Of a stretch of DNA of 64,000 nucleotides, positions 38,301 to 48,300 are shown piece after piece. The notes beneath the pieces were generated by a model. It was not told where the DNA came from. It was given only the letters and a program-made list of their open reading frames with translations, and made no database searches. Position 1 is the stretch's first letter, and each line of letters begins with the position of its first letter. Made by a program: the position numbers and the translations under genes. The stretch comes from Antedon mediterranea (lineage: Eukaryota; Echinodermata; Crinoidea; Comatulida; Antedonidae), in NCBI RefSeq assembly GCF_964355755.1, contig NC_092680.1:3883001-3947000 (forward strand), read 5' to 3'.

Positions 38301-41300
38301 AGTATAAATGTATATGCGTATCCAATTTCACCAATATTTGGCTTGGACCTTTTCACATCAGGCGGAAACAAAACATCAACAAAAACGAGTTTTATTTTTC
38401 CTAAAACTATTGTGAGTAATCACGGTCGAATTTATACTAATAATTATAACAGAGGCAATAGAGGCATCCCCTATAATAGATAGCGAGTACTGTAAATAGA
38501 TAGTGATCATGTTAGTTGACTATGCATTATGTAACTGTAGGAAGATAGCTTACCTATTTTCTAAATTAACTTAACCTCTAAATATATCTCTTAAAATAAA
38601 AGAAAAATAATATTTATTTTCTATTAAAACAAAATCCGAAGAGCTTCGAACCACCAGAGCTAGAGCTAAGAGTACTCAACGAGCATTACCTGTTATGCCA
38701 CAAAGATACTAGTACGTGACTGAATAGTTGGCAATAGTCTATACTTATACGTGCTTTATATTACGTCATTCTAGTCGTTACGTCATAAATATGCATTAGC
38801 CATTGAAGCCGATTTTTAAGTACAGACAAACCCACCTAAAACTTGTAAATCGAATCTGGATAGTTGACATTTTAACAATACCATAATTATCGTAGATGAT
38901 TATTTTAATTGTTTTATGATGTAAAAATATCATCATCGGACAAAAATTGCCAAACTAAACTCAAACGCATGCGCACAATAAATTAACGTCACGTCACATA
39001 GGTCCTAAAAGTCGTCGTAAATTGAAAGCGGTTGATAACCGAACCGAATAAATTGTAACTAGCTACATGTTCTCCTTTTTACATAACATTGTTGGAACAC
39101 TCTTTCAACAACATAGTTTTTGGATGAAAGATATAAATTGATTTATTTTAGATACTGCCGTTTGAGGTGTCAGATAAATCGAAATTGGTCAGTGAGATAA
39201 TGTGCATGTACTTTGACTATTTAAAGAGGTAATAATATATGCATATTGTATATGATCATGATGGTAATCATCATCATCATCATTAGCATTATCAATATCG
39301 CTATATCGTTATTATTATCGTTATTGTTATCGCCGACGTCGTCATCATCATCGACAACATTGTAGACAACATGGAAAAGAACACGTAACGTTGAGTTTTT
39401 ATTTTCAAACTGCGTTCCAAGGCAGCATCTAAAGACAACAATATTTGGAAATTTGGGGCTAAGACAAACCCACCCTGCCCCTGACAGAAGAATGGCATAA
39501 CCAATCATGCCATATGGCTCTGATAGTTAGGTGGTACTATTAAAAACCAACATAGCCATCAATGCACAGAATGTACTAGGCATATTGTATTATGTATTTG
39601 TAGCTCATGGTCAACGGGAGGGATCGTCACTGCTATAGATGTAAACGGTTCAGTAACATGCAAGAGTGAACATACAACAAGCTTCTCAGTGATGATGCGA
39701 GTTACAGAGGTAGGTATTGGAATAGCAGGCGTATGCGTAATAGTGGTATGTTTACGTTATTCCGCCGGTAATACGTAATACCGGTACTGTATACGTATTA
39801 ATATAACATATATATACTTTAAGTAATACCGTATGCATACGTTACGTACCGGTATATATATGTTACGTAACACCGGTAATACATACGTTAAATAATACCG
39901 TATGCATATGTTACGTAATACCGGTATGCATACGTTACGTAACACCTGTAATGCATACAGGTTACTTAATACCGGTATTACATAATTGTGTTAACCATAA
40001 TGTATACGTAATACTGGCATATGATAAACGCAATGCTAGTTTTAACAGGGAATTTGACCCTTCTCTTGTATTAATAATGATCTGGATATTATGACTTAAA
40101 ATTAATTTAATTAACAAAAAATAATGTTCTACAGTAATAAACTTCGTAATAAATGTACCGTTGTAAATGTTTGAATTAATAATATATAATTACTCATCCA
40201 TTCTTTAAATGTTTTTACAAATGGAAACACTGCTTTAATCACAATTTTCTTTTTATAGATAAAGGATACGTTTTTTCAGCAAGTATTAAGCTTTATGTCA
40301 AGTGCATTACTTGCCGTGTCTATTGTGATGTCAATACCAACTTTTGTAGTTTTAATTTACATTAGGTAAGACTGGTACTCAATATTGTTTAGTTGTCAGT
40401 GATGGTCCTAATAATGCATAACAAGTTTTATTTGATAGACTAGAACACACTAGGAAACGTTACCCTTTTTTTGTGTTGCAAAATCGGAGTTTCCCCAAGT
40501 TTGCAAACTGAAGTTTGACTCCTGCACGCTTGTTTTCTGCTGTTTCCCGAAGCTTGTCAACTGGTCACCAGCAAACTTTTATCGGGAAAACTCAAAGTGC
40601 AAACAAAAAGAAAAACTTGCCGGTGTAGTAGAAATTTAACCATAATTCTGTTGGAAAAAGTTGTCGTTGTCTTTCAGAGAACTCAGATTTTCGACACGTT
40701 TCGTCATTGTTCGAAATACGATTTTGTGTGTTTGTATTCGAGACTGTTTGTTCATAGTGTCAAGCATGGTACCGGCAATAGACGTAAGTTAGACGTATCT
40801 TGAATGTGGTCTTACTCTGTGGTCGACCAATACTTCATGCTTGAGGTGATATTGTGTGTTCTTTTTCCTGAAAAGCGGACTCATGTGTATAACAAAGGAC
40901 ATTCGGAAGCAGGGAATAGAGTAGATTTTGTAGGATGGGATGGGGGGGGGGGGGGGGTGGGGGTTGTAGGATGGGGTGGGGAAGATTGGGGAAGGGTTAT
41001 ATGTTCTTAAATGCTATCGATGTTAATACTAAGCAGATTAGTACAATTTTGTCGTTTGTGTAAGTATATTTAAACTAGAAATAAATACATTAGTTTTGCT
41101 CTAATCATTTTAAAATTAGATTATGTGTATTGCAATCGGATCAATTCTTCACTACATGTCCATGTGTTCATTCATGTGGATGGTCATATGGTCAACTGAT
41201 ATTTGGCTAAAAATCACCTATCCTTATCGTAACCACGACGAAAATAAACGCATTTACCGTCCTCTGGCGTACCTTTCACCTGTACTCATAGTAGCAGTTG

Positions 41301-43766
41301 GTTTAGGAATATTCCAAGACGGTTATATAAGTAATGAGTAAGTTATCGCTTCCACAACATTTGTTTATCAGGTTAGTTAAACGTAGATAGATGCGGTATC
41401 ATGCCTTTGTAGTATCGCTTCTCTTTCAGTAACAGGCCTACCATAGCATATAACACTATTAACTTAACTCTAAATAATCTTTCGCTATTTCAAAAATACT
41501 ACTCTTGAGGTTTGAACATTGAGAATATATTAACAGATATATGTTATATTTCATGATCTAAATTATTTACATTGTTAATTTGACGTTGTATTTTTTAAAA
41601 TGTTATCGACTAGAATTGACTAGAATTCTAACTTTTCTTTTGATATAATTATTGAGTAACCAAAAAAAATGTGATTTGCCCATATATGGACATGATTATG
41701 TCATATCACAACCATATTTAAGCATATCGCTAACAAATTTGTGCACATCACACTTTTTTTTGTCAAACTAGTTTGATAGTGTAAACAGAGCTTTACTCTG
41801 TAAAGTTGAAATATTCGTTTTATTTTAGATGTTGGCTTGACATACAGAGTGGTTCTATTTACCTTTTCTTCATACCAGTCATCATTTGTATCATGGTTAG
41901 TATACGGTATATACCCATGGTATATCTTTCATATATTTTTAGACAGGCCTATTGATGAATTGCTTGAAACATTTAATTTGGGTTATAATCTCGACATAAT
42001 GCTTGTTTGCACGATAATGTCCACAATCTTCAAGTTTCCTCTGTCCTAATTGGAAATAGGTATCAACACACTATGTCTCCTGATTTTCAGAAAATTGTTG
42101 TTGACGTCACAAGACTCGAGTTATCTGTATCTTCAATATGGGAAAAAATAATTAAATAGCACGCCCTCTGTCGATCTTTCCCCTTGATTTATTATTTGGA
42201 AGGCCTATTCTTTACATTTGCTTTAATGTCTCTTTATTCTGTTTTTAGGTAATAGCCTTCGAATTAGTCTGTGTGGCATGGAAGACCTACAGAAAGTCAC
42301 AGGGAGCTATTCATCCTGCACATGTGCACACTAAACTGGATAATACACTGTGTGTTACTTAAAACCTTACCCGACATGTTTTATATTTGAAGATATGATT
42401 TGGTCTTTTCTTGTCATAATACTACTTTTCTTTGCGAGTTTTTTTCTAATGTGGTTCACAATTTATATCTTACTATGCATCATTTATGAGGATTTCATAC
42501 CAATCTCTTCTTCCAAAGAAAATTTGCAAACTCTAATCTTAAATATATAGAATACTTCTCCAACGACAATACATTTTTGAGTTATGGAGCATGGTGCATA
42601 GTGCAAACACAAGCAACAAGAATATTACATTATTCAACATACGTTGCATGAAACCATAAATAGATTTCCGTATATACTCAATGAAGGACTACTATTTTAT
42701 ATCATTTTGGTTAATCCCAGAGTTACCTTTTACTCTTACTCCTCGAATGAATTTCACCTATTGTCTTTTGCTAGGAACATAGCCAAGAAATTCCTACCGT
42801 TGTCCGTGGTTCTTGGCGTGACTTGGATCATCGGAGTATTAACCAGTATTCGAGGAACTTTAATATTTGACGTCATTTTCGTGTTGAGCAACAGCACACA
42901 GGGGGCCGTTATTTGTCTTACCCAGTGCCTTTTCAGCAAACAGGTTTGTATTTTTCTCTTCTTGTTCTCACGGAAAATTATTCATGAGCTTTAACAAAGT
43001 GGGCGGAGCTTACCGTGAAATTCCGTCGTCTTAACTTTTTGAGAACGATTATAGTTTCCATTTTTCCGTTTACAGAGAATGACTAAAAATAATGTACATA
43101 TAACCTTAAATATACAGTTCAATCAAATTACACTTAAATAATAAATAAATAATAATTGAAATTCTAATTTAATTGTTTAATGAAATAACATTTTTATTGT
43201 GTTATATTATTTTATTGTTTGGTAAAGTCTCTGTTGACGAGACGACCATGGCCAAGCAGATGATTCACATTTTTAGTTGCGTGGACGCGACTCAATAGTT
43301 CACTATGTCGGTCGGTCGGTCTGTCGGTCTGTCGGTCTGTCTGTCGGTCCGGTATCACTATGCGTTTTATCGCTTTTTTGTACTTTTTGAACTGTTTTGA
43401 TGTACAGAAAAGTTTTAAAGTACATTACTTTTTGAAAGTTCATTTTTTTCTGAGAGCACGCGACTTATGGCTGTTGGCCTTGTTAACACACAAGTTTGAT
43501 TCTGAATTCCCATTAAGCAATCTTTTCTGATCAAAGTTTCAGAATAATAATAAATAGAAACCGAACAAAAAGTAGTAGAAGGGCAACACTTTATAGCATA
43601 GTTTTTAAATTTAAAAATAATTTAAACTAAATCGATATGATTACGTAACAGTCTTGTTTGGTATACAGTACATTAAATTCGTGTTTCGTTTACTGAAAAT
43701 AATTATTATTTAAATTTTCTACAGGTTAGGAAGGCATTCAAAGAGCAGAAAAATCGCCGGAAATAA
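32614..43766 (+). CDS. SRCR-adhesion GPCR 1 (18 exons, 1,053 aa, 5 SRCR domains)
   Basis: Exons: 32614-32677, 33522-33839, 34248-34586, 34921-35268, 35410-35754, 36043-36486, 36966-37073, 37845-37938, 38303-38411, 39152-39228, 39604-39709, 40259-40365, 40678-40783, 41120-41337, 41829-41895, 42249-42349, 42775-42943, 43725-43766. The frame is unbroken over 3,162 bases. Order: signal peptide (1-21), SRCR1-5 (22 to about 590), GAIN-like region (about 590-784) with GPS, seven helices (785-1038), and a short basic tail ending RRK. SRCR domains are extracellular ligand-binding folds; the GAIN/GPS plus 7TM unit defines adhesion GPCRs, which signal through a tethered agonist after self-cleavage. Ligand and G protein are unknown. 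Two donors are weak: GTCCAA after 35268, fixed by the common domain end, and GTGTGT after 42349, fixed by phase and by the paralogue. Confidence 0.85.
32966..33164. mobile_element. MITE, family 1, in receptor 1 intron 1
   Basis: Begins AAGCTTGGTTCCCACTAGAA and ends in the decayed inverted end CTAGTGGGACAGG...AGCCTT, with TA on each side. The interior has TAACGCAACGCAAGCG, GAAGTTATAGACAGTTAGC and TTGTGATTGGTCAATTCACT. A partial right half of the same family is at about 33308-33412. Confidence 0.65.
33522..33839 (+). other. SRCR domain 1, receptor 1
   Basis: Shows the SRCR pattern G-x-W...ACKELGYAG...FRCSGKEKYLRQC...ICVP. Of the six group-A cysteines, C2 (replaced in WRYVYDQDW) and its usual partner C7 are both absent, while C3, C5, C6 and C8 are present. 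Exon phase 1-1. Confidence 0.8.
34248..34586 (+). other. SRCR domain 2, receptor 1
   Basis: GTVEILYDNSWKP...VICRQLGFIGA...LRCNSTEDTVLEC...VTCIPLYK. C2 and C7 are missing, as in the second domain of the paralogue at 46415-46744. Several N-x-S/T sequons (NHT, NNT, NST, NSS, NVT) suggest heavy glycosylation. Confidence 0.85.
34921..35268 (+). other. SRCR domain 3, receptor 1
   Basis: Complete group-A domain with all six cysteines: GSVCN, IICSQLGFFQG, LKCTG, LKDC, RWC and VTCIP. The exon ends at the domain end TEG with a poor donor (GAAG|GTCCAA). The next intron is only 141 bp and holds a (TTTC)n tract at 35297-35338. Confidence 0.85.
35410..35754 (+). other. SRCR domain 4, receptor 1 (single-copy counterpart of the nine-fold array)
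   Basis: Six cysteines: GTICS, LICKELGFTKGA, IDCDN, LIDC, NCTH and VVCIP. The FYEGYVTMKYSDSTGYGTIC segment aligns position for position with the TYEGLVQLSYVDNSGFGTIC segment of the nine repeated exons of receptor 2, so this exon marks the likely ancestral copy number of one. Confidence 0.85.
36043..36486 (+). other. SRCR domain 5 plus start of GAIN region, receptor 1
   Basis: The SRCR part has LCPDDW, VVCSELQF, FDCYD, LFDCR, NCQT and VECVR. It is followed by LPAFFNESANTTDILENVDAF, a helical linker. The exon is 444 bases, exactly the length of its paralogue at 54424-54867, and both end in SFGYFG. Confidence 0.85.
36966..39709 (+). other. GAIN region and GPS motif, receptor 1
   Basis: Five exons (108, 94, 109, 77 and 106 bases) encode a beta-rich GAIN-like region ending in the GPS: IMCMYFDY, W in SSWSTGG, VTCKSEHTTSF, then SVMMRVTE. 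The usual HL|T cleavage triplet is HTT here. Of the four classical GPS cysteines, the first and third are present and the second and fourth are absent. Intron 7 contains a family 1 MITE copy (about 37100-37362). Confidence 0.75.
37100..37362. mobile_element. MITE, family 1, in receptor 1 intron
   Basis: Decayed copy with GTTCTCACTTTGGAGGCAAC on the left, internal TTGTGATTGGTCAATTTTCC and a right end of CCTAGTGAAAACCAAGCTTA. Confidence 0.5.
39757..40025. repeat. ACCGGT/GTTACGTAA palindromic minisatellite in receptor 1 intron
   Basis: Irregular tandem units built from CGTAATACCGGTATGCATAC and TTACGTAACACCGGTAATAC. The words ACCGGT, TACGTA, GCATAC/GTATGC and TTACGTAA are themselves palindromic, so each strand can form repeated hairpins. 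It lies between the GPS exon and the TM1 exon. Confidence 0.8.
40936..41000 (+). repeat. G-run tract in receptor 1 intron between TM2 and TM3 exons
   Basis: GGATGGGATG followed by an uninterrupted run of about 15 G, then TGGGGGTTG, GGATGGGGTGGGG and TTGGGGAAGGG. More than four G-runs within 65 bases fit a G-quadruplex-forming sequence on the coding strand of a pre-mRNA. Confidence 0.6.
41660..41795. mobile_element. MITE, family 2, in receptor 1 intron
   Basis: The right end GTCAAACTAGTTTGATAGTG...AGAGCTTTA matches the right end of the copy at 4748-4908. The interior has CCCATATATGGACATGATTA and ATGTCATATCACAACCATA. The left terminus is eroded. Confidence 0.5.
43304..43353. repeat. (GTCG/GTCT)n microsatellite
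   Basis: Alternating TCGG and TCTG tetramers, about twelve units, in the last intron of receptor 1. Confidence 0.8.
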
Positions 43767-45283
43767 ACTTGTATAGCCAGATTTCACAATACTGCACTTG
43801 TTGTTTATAGAAAGTGATTTTTTTTCCACTCGAAAATGTTTTTCACTAATCGCATGCTTGTGGCATTTTCAGTCCTTCCGTTCTAGTTTTCATATTCATA
43901 TAAAATTTTTCAAAACAAGTATATATGTATATAAATAAGGAGAGAGGTACATAGCAATACAGTAAGTCAGTTAGCAGACGTCACTTTGGTCGTAGTTAGT
44001 TACTTTTCTAGTGACAGCAATCACATATCGTTAATTTTATTAACTACTGTCATTGTATTCTACATTTCAAATGCGTGTCAAAGTTTGATTTTTAACGACC
44101 ATGTCCATTGTATAAAGCTTTTATTCAGCTAATATTAGGCGTTTTACATAAAAGATATATGGTCCCCATAAAAAAAAAATATTTTGTTAAATGTTTTTGT
44201 TGAATACCGTATGCCATTTATGCGAAATGGTCTATTGGAAGTATTTGTTTTTTTTAAATTAATTTTCATTTTCATGGTTTTGGGGAAAATACATCTTTAA
44301 CGCATTTTTTATGCGGGTAGCTCTGTGTTGCGTATACTATTTAAAATCATGTGAATCACATGGTTTTCGGCTGTCGCTCAGTGTGTGAATCAGCCTTAAA
44401 GCTTGGTTCCCACTAGAATGACAAGCGAAGTTATAGACAGTTAGGGACGCAAATGGACGTAACGCAATTCAAGTGAATTGACCAATCACAAGCGATGGCT
44501 TATTCGCTTGTGATTGCTAACTGTCTATAACTTCGCTTGTCATTGGTTAAAACGCTTGCGTTGCGTTTATGTCCTTGCGTTACGTTCTAGTGGGAACCAC
44601 GCTTTAGATTGACACAACGCAACGATGTAGGCGCAACGCAAGAGAGTTGACCAATCATAAGTGACATTAGGATTATTGATCGCGTCGTGATTGGTTGTTA
44701 AAAGTGGACAATCTAAGTATCTTAGGTTCTCTTTGAAAAAAATGCACTGTGAAAAAGGCATGTTAAACAAATAATAAAGAACAACTCGCATGTTGATGTT
44801 AAAGTAGATATATTGATATTATTGTAATATATTTAATTGATGTATATCAGATGTCAATGTGTAATATTCAACGTTCCTTAGCTAAAGAATATTGTCGCTA
44901 TTATAATTATGGTTACCACAATAAACCTGGAATAAAGCATTATTATTATTATATTACATATGAACTTAAAATCAATATTTAGATTTACCAAATAATACGA
45001 ATTCTAGTTTAAATGTCATGAAAAGAAATGAGTAGTAAAAAACAGTAGTTTAAGATAAATCTGGAAAAAAGCACTATTAAATATCATTTAAAGTCAATAT
45101 TTGGATGTACACTACACCGATCAATACGGATTCTAGATTACATTAAATGTCACCAAAATAGAGGACTTTTGAAAGGAGAGACCGTGGTTTAGTTCTTAAT
45201 GAGCTACCGTAACTATGAGCAGATCTCGCAGTTCTTAAGTGGAAGTGTAGTGTATAACATACACAGATCTAGAGGCAATAAAC
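43767..45283. other. intergenic region between receptors 1 and 2
   Basis: Contains the 3' UTR of receptor 1, a complete family 1 MITE (44401-44605) and, at 44920-44936, two AATAAA hexamers followed by an ATT run that look like a retroelement tail or poly(A) region. No coding sequence is seen. Confidence 0.5.
44401..44605. mobile_element. MITE, family 1, best-preserved copy
   Basis: The left terminus AAGCTTGGTTCCCACTAGAA and the right terminus TTCTAGTGGGAACCACGCTT are near-perfect inverted repeats flanked by TA dinucleotides. Inner inverted segments GACAAGCGAAGTTATAGACA and TGTCTATAACTTCGCTTGTC pair as well, so most of the element folds back. A TA target site would fit mobilisation by a Tc1/mariner-like transposase. 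Confidence 0.75.
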
Positions 45284-45356
45284 ATGTTACAAGTACAAGT
45301 ACTTCTCATCATGTTGATGGCTACTGTAACTTCTGGACATCTGTTATCAACAGATA
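45284..45356 (+). other. signal-peptide exon, receptor 2
   Basis: MLQVQVLLIMLMATVTSGHL with a phase 1 donor A|GTAAGT. It is clearly similar to the leader of receptor 3 at 62382 (shared MLMATV and the AATAAACATGTTACA start context). Confidence 0.8.
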
Positions 45357-48300
45357 GTAAGTTAACTAATTATTATTATTATTATTATTTAATCCTTGTT
45401 TTTTTTCTTATTTATAAACGAAAATTGCAACAATTGGTATAGAGTTCAGTTCATTTCGCTCGCAGGGGAGCTGATTTCCATAGGCCCTCTAATACAATTA
45501 AAAATACGAAAATTATAATCGCAAAAAAAGTACAAAACAAAAAGAAATAGACATGTAAAATAGACCATACAATTTGATAAAATATACACTAAATAACCAT
45601 TTATTTTAAGATTTTAAAAACAAAGAATTCGAAAGTTTGAAAAGAATAATTTCTTATTTGAATTACAAATTCATAATCACTGTTCACTGATTTACTGTTA
45701 GAGTACCTAGAAGTACTTGTAGAAATTTGTAAATTCAACTTTAAAAAGCTATTTTGTTTCTGTATGGTGATTATAATTTCTATATATTTATAGATAAGAC
45801 ACGACTATATAACAATGGAAACAACAATTCATACATGGGACGTCTACAAACTTCTGATGACACTGATTGGCTACCCGTATGTTTCACAAGTATTGACAAA
45901 CAATCAGCCAAAGTGGCTTGCAAAAGTTTTGGCTTTATTGACTTCGATAATTTTACAATAGTGCTCGGCGCTCAAACGGTCAATTGGACAGAAGTTTACA
46001 ATTGCACTGGTGCGGAAACTCGGCTCAGTGATTGCCAAACGATAATGCTATACAATGTGGAGTGTGCTGAGATTCAACTTATCTGTACAGCTATCGAATT
46101 AGGTAAAAAGTGCATGTGATGTAACTGATATTTCAATATTGTTTATAATGTCATAATGTGGAGAATTTGTCTTCAATCGAATACACAAAAATATAAGTTA
46201 CTATCATTATTATCAATAACACAAATTCCAAACGATTTCATAGAACGAAGCAGGTATGGTGGCACTAGTAACTTCGATAGTGTTGGTTTGAACTTGTCTG
46301 GTTGTAAAAAATAAACCACAGCAATATATTTGTTTCATTAGTTTAGACTCCTAACAACTCAATAGTATCTGTTATTTTACAATAATTATTTTTATAAGCT
46401 AATTCTCTCTGTAGATTCACAATATTTGCGAATTAACCCAGAAGATGAGCTACACAAAGGACGACTACAGTTGAAGTATAACAATGTGTGGGGGCCAGTT
46501 TTTAACAAAAACTGGGGGTTGAAAGATTCCAAAGTGGCCTGTCGTCAACTTGGATTCATTGGTGTAATTCATCATGAGCAACAACATGTAAAATCAGGTA
46601 CAGGAGTTACTCCTCCCAATGTTGATGATATCAAATGTCAAAGTTCAGAGGATTTTTTACATAAGTGTGAACATGGCGAATGGGGATTATCAGCAAGTAT
46701 GATCTCTACTGATGTCTTCTTAACATGTATGCCTATGTACAAATGTAAGTTTACTTATAAATTATTCATTTTTTTAAAATGCCTGTATTTTCAATTAATG
46801 TCATTTAGGCCTATAGAGGGAAATAATGAGTTGTGTATAGAATCATAATAAACCGCTGGGGCGCTAATTTCCTTTATGAATCATAAATGTTATACTTATA
46901 ATTGCAAACGCCAAGTTGAATTTACGAAAAGTGTTGCTAAATATCCACCTGGAAAATTAGAACATTGAAGAAGGAATACAAGGGAAATCAGTGTAAGAGG
47001 TCAAACTGTTGTAGCCCGGTGTCCGCATATTTGTTAGCTTAGCTACAACGGTGAAAACCGTAGCTCCTCCAGTTTTAAGCCAGTACAGTAGTAGGCCTAC
47101 AAATTTAAATAAAAAGTGTTCACCTGTGCATACACACTGTACATTGTACATACGATATGCTATGCGAGGCGTTGTAGACATGTATGTAGAAATTATACGA
47201 CTCTTTAATTATTTACAGCCGATAGTAATTTTGAGTTCCGTCTTATGGACAACCAAAGCCATGGCTTTCAAGGAAGGCTAGATATAAAGTACAGTACTGA
47301 TGAAAAATGGGGTAGCGTATGCAATGATGACGTCACCATTGAAACTGGACATTTCATCTGTACCAAGTTAGGCTTCTTTCAAGGGGCAGCAAACATTAGC
47401 AGAGACGCAGCATTTGGCGCTGGAATTGAAGACATTGTGCTTAGTAAATTGTTTTGTAGTGGCTCGGAACAAAATCTTATTGATTGTAAATATTCAAAAT
47501 ATGTTAGTAAGGCATGTGATCATACGAGTGACTTGTCAATTCAATGTGTTCCAATTACAGAAGGTAAGTTAACAATGTGTTTTTTAGTTTTTCTTGCTTG
47601 TGTTTTTATACGCCATGATGCCTACTTTTCGGGGAAACTGTAGGCACTAAGAAAATAGCAAAATAGTTAAAATTGAGAGATACATGTAGGCATATTTGAC
47701 GCGAAAATCAAGTTCATGTCTGTTATTTAATTATCGTAATGTTACTAAATTGTAACAAATAAACAAAATGATATTCTTGAATGGGATACGGTTCTATGAT
47801 ATCCAGCTAAATATTTCTTAAATTTTGTTCTCAGAGTCAAAACCACACATAACACTTAAACTAACTGGAGGTGTAACTACTTACGAAGGTTTGGTCCAAT
47901 TAAGCTACGTAGACAATTCTGGATTTGGAACAATCTGTGGCAAAGATTTCGACATTGGAACTGCTCACATTATTTGTAATGAACTCGGCTTCTACCAAGG
48001 AGCTTATTCATTTTCTTTGGGAGACACTGGTATGGACAGCATTATAATGCTTAATAAAATAAGATGTCAGGGAAGTGAATCTAGGCTCATTGACTGCATG
48101 TATGAGTTTGTTGACAATTGTACCCACGAACATGATGTTAGTGTCGTTTGCGTTCCAATTACCATGGGTAAAGTATTGCTTTAGTTTTTTTGGGTTGAAA
48201 TAGTATTTATGGTAATTCATTTTAATGACCTCATTTACATTGGTTAAAATACACACTGTAATGAATATCATTTTACACATAGGATGCAATTTTATGCCAT

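Larger units (their letters stand above)
40259..43766 (+). other. seven-transmembrane region and tail, receptor 1
   Basis: Exons 12-18. TM1 is in 40259-40365, TM2 in 40678-40783 (TRFVIVRNTILCVCIRD), and TM3-TM4 in 41120-41337 (YMSMCSFMWMVIWSTDIWLK; RPLAYLSPVLIVAVG). The conserved extracellular-loop Cys-Trp and TM5 are in 41829-41895 (CWLD) and 42249-42349. TM6-TM7 are in 42775-42943 (KKFLPLSVVLGVTWIIG; DVIFVLSNSTQGAVIC). The tail VRKAFKEQKNRRK ends at TAA 43764-43766. The TM6 G-V-T-W-I-I-G and TM7 N-x-x-Q-G motifs are those of adhesion GPCRs. Confidence 0.85.

Noticed and set aside
39221-39508. Minus-strand frame with Asp/Asn and Met/Ile runs
   Set aside because: It derives from a (CAT/CGT)n simple repeat in an intron of receptor 1.
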